64,000 nt of DNA from SOKP01 sp048887165. GTDB lineage: Archaea > Asgardarchaeota > Lokiarchaeia > Sigyniarchaeales > SOKP01. Location: positions 6,537 through 70,536 of the forward strand of contig JBHLJZ010000007.1 of NCBI GenBank assembly GCA_048887165.1. Reading direction: 5' to 3'. Made by a program: the position numbers and the translations under genes. Positions 25,554-33,539 of this stretch are shown here, in pieces (position 1 is the stretch's first letter; each line of letters opens with the position of its first letter). The notes under the pieces are model-generated. The model saw nothing but the letters and a program-made list of their open reading frames with translations. It was not told the origin of the DNA and did no database searches.

Positions 25554-26573
25554 ATGGTAATCCATTTTGAATCTTTTGGCAACTTCGCAACTGGACACCC
25601 TTCATATTTAGCGTTAATTTCAAAAAAATCCAGAGGTTCAATAAAATTAACTGAAAAAGGGTTTTTATTCAAATCTGATAAAGATAAGATACTATTTCAG
25701 ATAAAATTATCTGACATTAATAATTTCTATATCAAAAAAAGGTTCAAATTACCAACAATTGAATTAATAAGTAAACAAGGTACGTATTTCACCTTTTATC
25801 CTCATAAAAAAGAAAAAACATCATATTCAACTTCTAAAAAGTTGACAAAAGAACTTTTTCGCCAGCTCACTCGATTAGCCTTTAAAAATGAAAAGAATAT
25901 TTTATTTGAAGCCAATGGTATATGTTGGGAAGAAAATTATGAAACTCATGATAATAAACTTAGGAATGGAATAATTTTTTTAACTGAAGATTATTTATCA
26001 TTCAAACCATTTAATAAAGGTTCAGTTCATCAAATTAGGATAACAGAAATATCGAGAATAGTCAATAATGTTCAGGATTCCAGTCCAAATGTTAAGATAC
26101 AAACTGAACAAGATAAGAATTATTCATATTCGATACTTAAAAAGAAATTAGGAAAATATACCCAAGATAAATCAAAAAACATGAAATTTTTTAACTTAAT
26201 TCACCAAGCTAAGGAATATAAAGTTTCAGAACAAATAGAGAGAGAAAATGAAGAGAGAGAAAGAATTGAGCGATTAAAATCATTACTACAAGTTTCTAAC
26301 CGTTTAAGACTAGATATGATACGTATTGCCTTAGATATGGAAGAAAAAGAGTTCACTAATAAAGTATTTGAATGGGCTGATAAGTTCAAATTTGTTATTG
26401 ATGGAGATTATTTAATTGTAAATTATGATACCATGTCAGACTTTCTTGATAATTTATCAAGTGGATTTCCTACTCTTAAAAGAGCAGGTATAAAAATAAA
26501 ATGCCGAAATTGTAATAACCTTATAGACTTTAATGCTAAAATTTGTCCAAAGTGTGGAAAGGACTTGAACTAG
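25554..26573 (+). CDS. Hypothetical protein with tandem PH/GRAM-like, winged-helix and zinc-ribbon parts
   Basis: A 339-residue protein not matching a family that I can name. The N-terminal 210 residues look like two beta-rich PH/GRAM-type units (GSIKLTEKGFLFKSDKDKIL, later NGIIFLTEDYLSFKPFNKG). A charged helix and a segment that resembles a PCI/winged helix (RLRLDMIRIALDMEEKEFTN, then a wing) follow, and a zinc ribbon with CRNCNN and CPKCGK ends the protein. Vps36/EAP45 of ESCRT-II also joins a PH-like GLUE unit to winged helices, and Asgard genomes encode ESCRT parts, but no motif proves that link. Domain calls rest on pattern only. Confidence 0.65.
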   Translation: MVIHFESFGNFATGHPSYLALISKKSRGSIKLTEKGFLFKSDKDKILFQIKLSDINNFYIKKRFKLPTIELISKQGTYFTFYPHKKEKTSYSTSKKLTKELFRQLTRLAFKNEKNILFEANGICWEENYETHDNKLRNGIIFLTEDYLSFKPFNKGSVHQIRITEISRIVNNVQDSSPNVKIQTEQDKNYSYSILKKKLGKYTQDKSKNMKFFNLIHQAKEYKVSEQIERENEERERIERLKSLLQVSNRLRLDMIRIALDMEEKEFTNKVFEWADKFKFVIDGDYLIVNYDTMSDFLDNLSSGFPTLKRAGIKIKCRNCNNLIDFNAKICPKCGKDLN

Positions 26574-26578
26574 TACAA

Positions 26579-27607
26579 TCATCTGTTATAAGTTTCAGGA
26601 AGCACTTCAGTAATTAAAAAATTCTGATATTTATCAGGTTCTTCAAAATTGGGGCAATGCGCTGAATTTTCGAACCAAATATATTTTTTCATTGGTGCCC
26701 TTAATTTCTTAAAAAATCTTTCAGATAATTCAAAAGGGGCATTATAATCATAACGACCAACACAGAAATAGACAGGAACTTCAAGTTCTTTAACATCTTT
26801 AAGAAAATCTATACTAAATAAGGTCCCCCAAAGATATTTAATTGAAAAGTTAATGCCCTTGATAAATTTAATAAAGTCTCCTAGTTTATATTCTGGAGAA
26901 CGCATACCAACTTTAATTAATGACCACATACTTTTTTGATTATGAAGAACGCCACCAAATTTCTTTAACCACTTTCTTTGAATTTTTAAATGCTTTAAAT
27001 TTTCTCCAGTATAAGGTCTAATTTTTTCTAGTTGCTTTAAAGCTTTTTTATTTCCTCTTTTTTTAGCTTCTTCAAGAGTATATTGAAAAGAAAATATCTC
27101 ATTATCGACAATATTAACAACTTGACCAACTCCGATATAAGCATAGAAAAGCTCTGGATAATGTTGAACTAGTAAAGTTCCTAAAATACTACCCCAGGAA
27201 TGTCCAACAATATAAATCTTTTCTTTCTTAAATCTTTTTTTGAGTAATTGAATTAAATCATGAGCATCTGTTATGAATTGTTCTATATTCATTGATTCTT
27301 TTGAAATCTTTTTAGAATAGGATTTACCACCACCTCTTTGATCCCAATTAACAACAATAAAAGATTTCTCCAATTCTCTCTGAAATTTATATGATAAAGG
27401 TGATTCTACTGAGCCTGGGCCACCATGTAATAACAATAATAACGGATTGTTAATATTATGACTACGAATAATAATCCACTGTTCTATCCCTCCAAGTTTT
27501 ATGAATTCCATTGAAGTTATGCTATTGGGTTTTTCATTTCCATCTTCACCCAGAATTGGTGGAGTTTCGGAATAAAATGGCCTAAAAAAATCTCTAAATT
27601 TAGACAT
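26579..27607 (-). CDS. Alpha/beta hydrolase, proline iminopeptidase-like
   Basis: A 342-residue alpha/beta hydrolase. The oxyanion motif LLLLHGGPGS with NWDQRGGGKS and the nucleophile elbow GHSWGSILG are the marks of the prolyl iminopeptidase (S33) group; the catalytic Asp (VGRYDYNAP) and His (NSAHCP) are visible near the end. A lid of basic helices lies between. It may remove N-terminal proline or cleave other esters or amides. The convergent neighbour is only 5 bases from its stop. No signal peptide. Confidence 0.85.
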   Translation of the reverse strand: MSKFRDFFRPFYSETPPILGEDGNEKPNSITSMEFIKLGGIEQWIIIRSHNINNPLLLLLHGGPGSVESPLSYKFQRELEKSFIVVNWDQRGGGKSYSKKISKESMNIEQFITDAHDLIQLLKKRFKKEKIYIVGHSWGSILGTLLVQHYPELFYAYIGVGQVVNIVDNEIFSFQYTLEEAKKRGNKKALKQLEKIRPYTGENLKHLKIQRKWLKKFGGVLHNQKSMWSLIKVGMRSPEYKLGDFIKFIKGINFSIKYLWGTLFSIDFLKDVKELEVPVYFCVGRYDYNAPFELSERFFKKLRAPMKKYIWFENSAHCPNFEEPDKYQNFLITEVLPETYNR

Positions 27608-27792
27608 ATAAAGTATTTTTCTTATGGTTTTATAATTTAAAATTGATTTAAGAACAAAAATTTTTCCCTTTATAGAATTCTGTAGATTTATTAATTTTTT
27701 TATTGTTTTTTAATAATATTTATATTTATGTCGGTACTAAGTAAAATAGTAAAAAATTACACTATAGTAAAAGGAAGGAGCGAATTTATCTC

Positions 27793-28272
27793 ATGTATAA
27801 TAATATGGATGATCTCATAGCAGATTGGGAAAATAAAATGCTTTATTTATCAAATCAAATAGATGAATTACAAAACCAACTTGTAAATTACCAATCTCTT
27901 CTTGAAGAAAAAGATAATTATATAAATCAATTAATTTCTGAAAATGAACAATTAAAGTCTCAAATTCAAAACTATCGGGCACAATATATATCACCCTCAT
28001 ATTCTACACCAACTTCTCAACCTACTCTTCATCCCCCTCCGCAAGCTACTCCTACACCACAGAAACAACCTCCACAGATAAATCTTCCAAAAATTTCCCC
28101 TTTAGGCACTTACAGTACTGATGTAGCTTTAAAAAAAAGACAATGTCCAAATTGTGGAGCCTCGGGATTTGCAATCAAAGAAGTTGATGATAAAAATCGG
28201 ATACTTAGCTATATTCCAAGAAGAATATATGCCAAGAAAAGGGTTTGTACTAAATGTAGATTTGAGTTCTGA
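27793..28272 (+). CDS. Coiled-coil, proline-rich linker and zinc-ribbon protein
   Basis: A 159-residue protein of unknown role with three clear parts: an N-terminal coiled coil of about 55 residues (QIDELQNQLVNYQSLLEEKD), a Pro/Thr/Gln-rich linker of about 40 residues, and a C-terminal zinc ribbon with CPNCGASGF and CTKCRFEF cysteine pairs. The coil suggests a dimer, the ribbon DNA, RNA or protein binding. A strong GGAAGGAG ribosome site precedes the ATG. The gene is alone, divergent from the iminopeptidase-like gene. Confidence 0.75.
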   Translation: MYNNMDDLIADWENKMLYLSNQIDELQNQLVNYQSLLEEKDNYINQLISENEQLKSQIQNYRAQYISPSYSTPTSQPTLHPPPQATPTPQKQPPQINLPKISPLGTYSTDVALKKRQCPNCGASGFAIKEVDDKNRILSYIPRRIYAKKRVCTKCRFEF

Positions 28273-28346
28273 TTGATTTTAATTTTAAGTAGTATAAATT
28301 AGAAGGATGTCTTCCAAGTTTACTTGCTTTCTTAAAGAGATATATA

Positions 28347-29063
28347 TTATCTTCTATCCCACCAGTAGGGTGCTTCTACCTTACTCAACTTACCATCATC
28401 TAATAATAAGAGATGTTCATTATTAATTGAAAAAGCAAAACCATCGAGAAATGAAGGCCACCTATCAGCGGGAGATAATCCAAACCATCCCAGACGATAA
28501 CTTAAAATCATAAGATCATGAGAAACATGAATATAAAGATTATTACTATCATTTTTGTTTGCTGTTTTATTCCAAATAACTTTCGCAGCTTTTTGACAAA
28601 ATTCATCAAATGGCGTGACTTTATCTGCTGGATATAAGTTCGCAATCCACCTATAAAGAAAATACGTGAAAGGATACTTAGTTACCTCATTAAAAAAGTA
28701 TTCCGCTTCAACTCCTATATCATATAATACATTTAAACTCTCTATTAAAGCCCCATTTCCAGTTATACTTTCAAATCCCGCTAAAATATCCTCTGCAGTC
28801 TCTACACAGCGTTTAATTGGACTATAATAAAGTTCTATTTTTCTATTTAATGGAAGTTTTGTACCGAATAACTTAGCAATCTCGTGTCCAATCGGTGTGA
28901 GTTTTTGTTCACCTATATCATCTAAATTCTTAAAAGAATTTCTATGAGAATGACGAATGACCAGAATAATGTTAGAATTATCGGGAAACTGAGCTAATGT
29001 CTCAACTAAAACGTTTGCGTTTTTGGTCCATTTTTGCTGATTCCAAATCAAATCGACATCCAT
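28347..29063 (-). CDS. Histidine phosphatase superfamily protein
   Basis: A 238-residue branch-1 histidine phosphatase. The N-terminal RHSHRNSF motif supplies the phosphorylated histidine (RH followed by a polar residue in place of the usual glycine), LYYSPIKRCVETAE is the conserved arginine segment, and HVSHDLMILS supplies the second catalytic histidine. Substrates in this family range from sugar phosphates to proteins; none can be inferred. Transcribed alone. Downstream convergent with the zinc-ribbon protein at 27793. Confidence 0.85.
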   Translation of the reverse strand: MDVDLIWNQQKWTKNANVLVETLAQFPDNSNIILVIRHSHRNSFKNLDDIGEQKLTPIGHEIAKLFGTKLPLNRKIELYYSPIKRCVETAEDILAGFESITGNGALIESLNVLYDIGVEAEYFFNEVTKYPFTYFLYRWIANLYPADKVTPFDEFCQKAAKVIWNKTANKNDSNNLYIHVSHDLMILSYRLGWFGLSPADRWPSFLDGFAFSINNEHLLLLDDGKLSKVEAPYWWDRR

Positions 29064-29180
29064 TATTGTGATAGGGAATAGCCAATAATATAGAAAGTTT
29101 ATGAATATAATAAAAAAGTTTAAAACGTAAGAAATCGAAGAAAAGAAAGCTTTAAAACTTAAAATATAAGAAACAAAAAA

Positions 29181-29657
29181 TTATTTAACAATTAAAACGT
29201 CTGAATCTACATGATTCAATACATATTCAGGTACAGTTCCTAAAATTGTCCTTTTGAGTTTCGAGTGTTCACCTTGACATCCAAGAATTACTAAGTCATA
29301 AGCTTCTTCTTTAACCTTTCGTTCGATATAATATTCTGGTCCAATGTCGTAAGCTAACCTAGTTTCAACCTTGGCAGAAGATTTCTCAAATTTTTTCTTT
29401 ATTTCTTCTAATAATTTACTTGCATCTTTTACACGATCTTTATGTATCTCATAATTTAGTGATTCACCAGCATTTATGTTTATACCCGCAAAGGCTGGTC
29501 TTATATCAGATAATTTATGTAAAACGGAATGAAATATTACGACTTCACTATTATCTCTTTTTTGAATTTCAAGAGCTTTCTCAACTGCTTTCAGTGCGTG
29601 TTCGGAATTATCAATACCCAATAAAATTTTCTTATACAATTCTTTCACCTTTTTCAT
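29181..29657 (-). CDS. Universal stress protein (UspA family)
   Basis: A 158-residue UspA-fold protein: KILLGIDNSEHALKAVEKAL at the start and the C-terminal GCQGEHSKLKRTILGTV followed by SDVLIVK. The latter resembles the ATP-binding G-x2-G-x9-G(S/T) motif with one extra residue before the second glycine pair, so ATP binding is probable but slightly atypical. It probably binds ATP or AMP and supports stress survival. Single gene on the minus strand. Confidence 0.9.
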   Translation of the reverse strand: MKKVKELYKKILLGIDNSEHALKAVEKALEIQKRDNSEVVIFHSVLHKLSDIRPAFAGININAGESLNYEIHKDRVKDASKLLEEIKKKFEKSSAKVETRLAYDIGPEYYIERKVKEEAYDLVILGCQGEHSKLKRTILGTVPEYVLNHVDSDVLIVK

Positions 29658-29832
29658 AATTTATTATTATCTGATTATATTAAACTAAAATAGATCGTTT
29701 AAAACTGCTTATTATGAATTATATAAAAAAAGAAAGAGCAACTAATATTCTGGAAGAGCTAATATAAATTATTTTTTATTTCAAAAATGCTTAAAAAGGT
29801 AAAAAAAATAGGATTTTTAAATTTTAGATTTT

Positions 29833-30228
29833 CTATTTCCTTTCTCGTATATAAAAGAAGATGTTGATCACAACTAATACTATCTCAACTATAAATGTAA
29901 TATCAAACGCACCATAAACTCCAATTCCAAACCATAAATCTATAATGATTAAGATTATTAGGAACGCAATTCCAAATTCCCAAAAAATTCTTACTTGCTC
30001 CCATTCTTTTCGTATTAAACTAATTATACCAAATAAACCAATGATTAAAACTGTTCCTCCTATTTGTCGCCAACAAACAGCAGAAAAGGCAACACCGCCA
30101 AATAAATCATAATAAATTTCTGGGATTCCAAAAAAGAAAAAACCAAAGATAAGGGAAACAATAACATTTATTAAAAATACAATTTTCGCTTCTTTTGAAA
30201 TTTCAGCCATTTTTCTAACACTTTCCAC
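29833..30228 (-). CDS. Small four-helix membrane protein
   Basis: A 131-residue hydrophobic protein with about four membrane helices and a short basic C-terminus (YIRERK). GTG at 30228 is the longest start; the ATG six codons in (30210) is an alternative. No motif identifies a function. It resembles uncharacterised archaeal membrane proteins that fall in the DoxX/DUF-like small membrane class, without firm assignment. Alone on the strand, between USP and SET genes. Confidence 0.7.
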   Translation of the reverse strand: MESVRKMAEISKEAKIVFLINVIVSLIFGFFFFGIPEIYYDLFGGVAFSAVCWRQIGGTVLIIGLFGIISLIRKEWEQVRIFWEFGIAFLIILIIIDLWFGIGVYGAFDITFIVEIVLVVINIFFYIRERK

Positions 30229-30326
30229 CTTTTAAAACTTTTTGGATTTCTTTTAAAAATGTTAGTAAGATTGACTAAGAAAGGCTAATATATAAAAGAT
30301 GTGACAAAAATGTATCTCTTTTCTTA

Positions 30327-30803
30327 TTACCAACAACAAGGATCGAAATATTCTTTATACTTTTTTAACCAATTACAAAGTGTATATTTTGAATAATCTT
30401 CAGTAATTTCTTCACCAGGTTGAATATCCTTTTGAGCTACAGCACAAAATCCATTTTCATCTTCGGACGCCCCTGAATTCGCTTCAAATGAATGATTTAC
30501 ATATCTTGAATCATCTAAGCAAAATATAAGCGCATCAAGGTCTCTTTCATAATAGGAATATGTAAGAAGGCTGTTCATGTAATTTTCCATTGTAGGTGAT
30601 TTATGAGAAGAATCTAGTGTTAAAAATTGTCCTTTTGTTATTATCAGTACGTCCTGTGGACGAGCATGCCACCATATAGTACCCTTTGGAATAATTTTTT
30701 TAGCAAATAGACCTAAACCATGAATTTTACTTGGTTGAACCATTGCATATTCTTCAATTGGATTTTTAGTCTTAATATTGTAAGGGATATTGATATTTTT
30801 CAT
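30327..30803 (-). CDS. SET domain protein
   Basis: A 158-residue protein consisting essentially of a SET domain. Visible marks are the start GLGLFAKKIIPKGTI, the SAM/lysine-binding RYVNHSFEAN (NHS), and the terminal GEEITEDYSKY, plus a short cysteine-ending post-SET tail (DPCCW). It should methylate lysine with S-adenosylmethionine. SET proteins are widespread in eukaryotes and patchy in archaea, where they may modify chromatin or ribosomal proteins. No histone gene is nearby. Transcribed alone. Confidence 0.85.
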   Translation of the reverse strand: MKNINIPYNIKTKNPIEEYAMVQPSKIHGLGLFAKKIIPKGTIWWHARPQDVLIITKGQFLTLDSSHKSPTMENYMNSLLTYSYYERDLDALIFCLDDSRYVNHSFEANSGASEDENGFCAVAQKDIQPGEEITEDYSKYTLCNWLKKYKEYFDPCCW

Positions 30804-30871
30804 TAATTGCAGAAAAAGAATAAAGGCTATTTATACTTTAAATTAATAATAAAAAAATTTTAAGAGATTTT

Positions 30872-31795
30872 TTATAAAAAAACGGCTAAATTTCGTGGCA
30901 GAATCTCATAATAATTAACAAGATCAAATTTTTCTATTTTCTCCTTAGTTTCCATGGGAAGTTTGTCTAATAAAGTTCCACTCAATATTTGGTTTGTTTC
31001 CTCTTCAGTAAATTCTGGTCCTGGCTCGGTCCAATTTATCACTTTCTTATTCGCTGGACAAACTTTCTGGCAAAAAAGACAGCCAACTAAACAATTATGC
31101 CATGAAGGATCAATCCATTCTGGAAAGGGAATTTCTACGGGATGTTCATTATGGAAGGTTAAACATCGTTCAGCATGTAAAAGAACACGATTGGTTGGGA
31201 TTGCCCCTGTTGGACATTTGCGAACACAAGCAGAGCATTCTTTACATAGATCCATTAACTTTAATTCCTGCCAATTATCCTTTTCAATAGGAAAATCTGA
31301 ATAAAAAGCGGATAAACGATGAAAACTACCCATTCCTGGGACATAGGTTATATTATTTCTCCCATATTCAGCCAAACCACTACGTACTGCTAAAGTTTTT
31401 GAAGGAATAAATCCATATTCTACCCTATAACCTTGTTGATTAAGTATTTCGTTTAGAAACTCCTTGGTATAATTAATTATTTTGAGGCCATATAAATAGG
31501 TCGGGGGAATTAATAAAGAAACTTTTTTACCAGTCCAGTTAAAAACCGCTTCATATTGAGGTTGTGGAACTGCTAGAATAAAAAGAGAATTAATTTTAGG
31601 CAAGTCAACATTTGGTTCAAATTCTAAATAAGATTTAAATTCGTTATAGAATTCTGGAGCAAGAAGATTATTATCCCTATGTTTTTTTATATCATTTTGC
31701 AAATCTGGAATATGTTTTGCAGAAACAATTTTCCCTTTATAGCCATTATCATCTAAAGTTTTGTGAATCTTTTCTATAATGGTATTTTGAGTCAT
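30872..31795 (-). CDS. QueG-like 4Fe-4S double-cluster reductase
   Basis: A 307-residue epoxyqueuosine-reductase-like iron-sulfur protein. The N-terminal cobalamin-fold-like part is followed by two clusters: CKECSACVRKCPTGAI and a later CLVGCLFCQKVCP. In the QueG family these two clusters reduce epoxyqueuosine; other members handle reductive dehalogenation or corrinoid activation. A cobalamin partner was not confirmed, so the substrate is open. A second, shorter QueG-like protein occurs at 51624. Confidence 0.8.
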   Translation of the reverse strand: MTQNTIIEKIHKTLDDNGYKGKIVSAKHIPDLQNDIKKHRDNNLLAPEFYNEFKSYLEFEPNVDLPKINSLFILAVPQPQYEAVFNWTGKKVSLLIPPTYLYGLKIINYTKEFLNEILNQQGYRVEYGFIPSKTLAVRSGLAEYGRNNITYVPGMGSFHRLSAFYSDFPIEKDNWQELKLMDLCKECSACVRKCPTGAIPTNRVLLHAERCLTFHNEHPVEIPFPEWIDPSWHNCLVGCLFCQKVCPANKKVINWTEPGPEFTEEETNQILSGTLLDKLPMETKEKIEKFDLVNYYEILPRNLAVFL

Positions 31796-31934
31796 ATGTC
31801 TACACTTTAGATATTAATAATCCAGATAATCCTTATCAACTTATAGAATTAATGCTTTATTTTTAAAATCAAATTATTTGTTATTATTATTTATCAATAA
31901 GGGCATAGTCTAGAAAAGATATTATATTTTATCA

Positions 31935-31952
31935 AAAAGAGACATATAAATA
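31935..31952 (+). promoter_or_regulatory. BRE/TATA promoter of Lys/Gly-rich small protein
   Basis: A purine-rich element (AAAAAGAGA) immediately before the TATA-like CATATAAATA (31943-31952) lies about 65-80 bases upstream of the ATG at 32016. A strong ribosome site (AGAGAGGATGATC) is 5 to 12 bases before the start codon. Confidence 0.5.
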
Positions 31953-32015
31953 CTACTTATTTTACTATTGATGTAGCCAATTCTAATTTACATATTAAAG
32001 AGAGGATGATCTATT

Positions 32016-32198
32016 ATGGGTGGGTTTGGAAAAAATTTAAAAAAAGGATTCGCTAAAGTTGCTGGCGGTCTCGCTGAGGAACTTACAGGAAGCGAAGCCG
32101 TTGGTAAAGGTGTAAAAAAAGGAATTAAAAAAGGAAGTGTTAAAAAAGGATTTAAGAAAGCTGTTAAAGAAGGAAAGGAAGACCTTCTAGATGATTAA
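32016..32198 (+). CDS. Lys/Gly-rich small protein
   Basis: A 60-residue protein, strongly basic, with a repeated Lys-Lys-Gly pattern (KKGIKKGSVKKGFKK, residues about 34-48) inside a sequence otherwise of Gly, Ala and Val. An acidic end (KEDLLDD) follows. No cysteine, signal or membrane segment is clear. Its promoter, ribosome site and T9 terminator make it very likely real and perhaps abundant. Candidate roles are membrane or nucleic-acid binding or an antimicrobial-like peptide, but nothing in the sequence decides. I do not recognise a family. Confidence 0.75.
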   Translation: MGGFGKNLKKGFAKVAGGLAEELTGSEAVGKGVKKGIKKGSVKKGFKKAVKEGKEDLLDD

Positions 32199-32216
32199 AA
32201 AAATAAATTATATTCC

Positions 32217-32225
32217 TTTTTTTTT
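32217..32225 (+). terminator. T-tract terminator
   Basis: Nine T residues 19 bases after the stop of the Lys/Gly-rich protein gene; a typical archaeal terminator context. Confidence 0.55.
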
Positions 32226-32354
32226 GTTTAATATAGTTTTATTTTGATCTGTTTTTTTGGTTTGAGAAATCTTTTCTCAGCGAAATTTTATAAAATCATA
32301 ATTTCATATTAAATTTGGTTAAAAAGTTAATTATAATATGAAACAGCTAAAAAA

Positions 32355-33212
32355 GTGACAATATATAAATTTTCTGTTATAACCAGTAATGGATTTCCTT
32401 ATTATCATTTAAATGTCAATGATCCGCCGGAAGGAGTTAAACTTTATCTTAGGTTTTTTGATTTCTCAAAAATTGTACTTGATCAAGAAACTAACTTTAA
32501 TCAAGCTAATTTGTTTGAGCTTCATGCGGGGTTAATTTCTGCTTTATTTAAATTTGCACACAGTATGAATAAAAAAATTGAAATTCTTGAATTTAATTCT
32601 AGTCAAGAAATTAAGACGCTTGTAAATAAATCTAAATTTAGTGGAAATGTTTTAATTACTGTCGAAACAGAGCCTTATATATTTCATAGATCTGTTTATG
32701 AGAAGATTAACTTAATTTACAATTCGATTATTACTAGTAAAATACCTCTTAGTTCATCCATGGAAATTCTACCTACCGAAGAAGAGAAAATTATTAATAT
32801 TTTAACTGATATTAAAGCAAGGAATCATTTAAGGCGACATAAAAGTAAAATTAATCATGTGGGAACCGATTTCCTAATTGAAATGAAAAATTATGGTCTA
32901 AATGGAATATGTATTACTTCTTTCGATCTTTCTCCTATTACGGTGATTGGTAAAAAATATTTGTTAAAGGATATCCATGAGATTTTAAGAAATGTCGGAA
33001 ATATCCCTGAAATTTCTCCTTTAAATTGGGTTTATCGCCAATCTGAATATGCTAATGAACAAATTTGGGTTTATATCTATAAATCAAATGTGGGACCAAG
33101 TATTAATGGTTTATTTGAGCCATACCTTTATCTACTTTTTTGTGACCCCCATTCTTATTTAGGAGAAATTCCTGAAATAGTAGGTAGAGAATTTAATAAG
33201 ATTTTAATTTAA
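32355..33212 (+). CDS. Longin-like protein
   Basis: A 285-residue protein whose start, IYKFSVITSNGFPYYHLNV, fits the longin pattern of a hydrophobic strand followed by G-x-P-x-Y. The rest (LFELHAGLISALFKFAHSMN as the helix, and a central helix, then a second alpha/beta region) suits the longin-like multidomain proteins abundant in Asgard archaea. The called start is GTG at 32355. Immediately before, ATG AAA CAG CTA AAA AAG ends in a TGA that overlaps it; one extra A in the run of six would fuse the two into MKQLKKVTIYKF. It is thus either an uORF-coupled start or a small frameshift. Confidence 0.65.
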   Translation: MTIYKFSVITSNGFPYYHLNVNDPPEGVKLYLRFFDFSKIVLDQETNFNQANLFELHAGLISALFKFAHSMNKKIEILEFNSSQEIKTLVNKSKFSGNVLITVETEPYIFHRSVYEKINLIYNSIITSKIPLSSSMEILPTEEEKIINILTDIKARNHLRRHKSKINHVGTDFLIEMKNYGLNGICITSFDLSPITVIGKKYLLKDIHEILRNVGNIPEISPLNWVYRQSEYANEQIWVYIYKSNVGPSINGLFEPYLYLLFCDPHSYLGEIPEIVGREFNKILI

Positions 33213-33347
33213 ATTCTATTTCATCCCATTATAAGACTATTGATCATTGAACGTTCTAATATTTCACCTTTAGTTTAATGTAATAATCCTTTTATTAATA
33301 GAAAAAATAGATAAAATATTAATTAAATTTAAAATAGTGATTTGAAA

Positions 33348-33503
33348 GTGGCAATAGAGCTTACAACCTTAGAAGTATTTTATGGAAGTTTTACATTAAT
33401 TTCTGTTGTAATTGCCCGAACATTTGTAATCATTAGTTCCATATGTTTCTATATTGGATACACATTACCGAAATTTATCAAGAAATTATTTATTAAAAGC
33501 TAA
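33348..33503 (+). CDS. 51-residue single-span membrane microprotein
   Basis: A GTG at 33348 opens a 51-codon frame that ends in TAA at 33501-33503, starting MAIELTTLEVFYGSF. A hydrophobic stretch of about 22 residues (LISVVIARTFVIISSICFYI) is followed by a basic tail ending KKLFIKS, the layout of an N-out or N-in single-span protein. The SDR gene starts 36 bases downstream. It is too short to assign, but coding character is strong: no stop, hydrophobic and charged pattern, lysine-rich end. Confidence 0.55.
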   Translation: MAIELTTLEVFYGSFTLISVVIARTFVIISSICFYIGYTLPKFIKKLFIKS

Positions 33504-33539
33504 TTTATAACCGAAAATTGTATTTAAGGTGAAAAAAGA

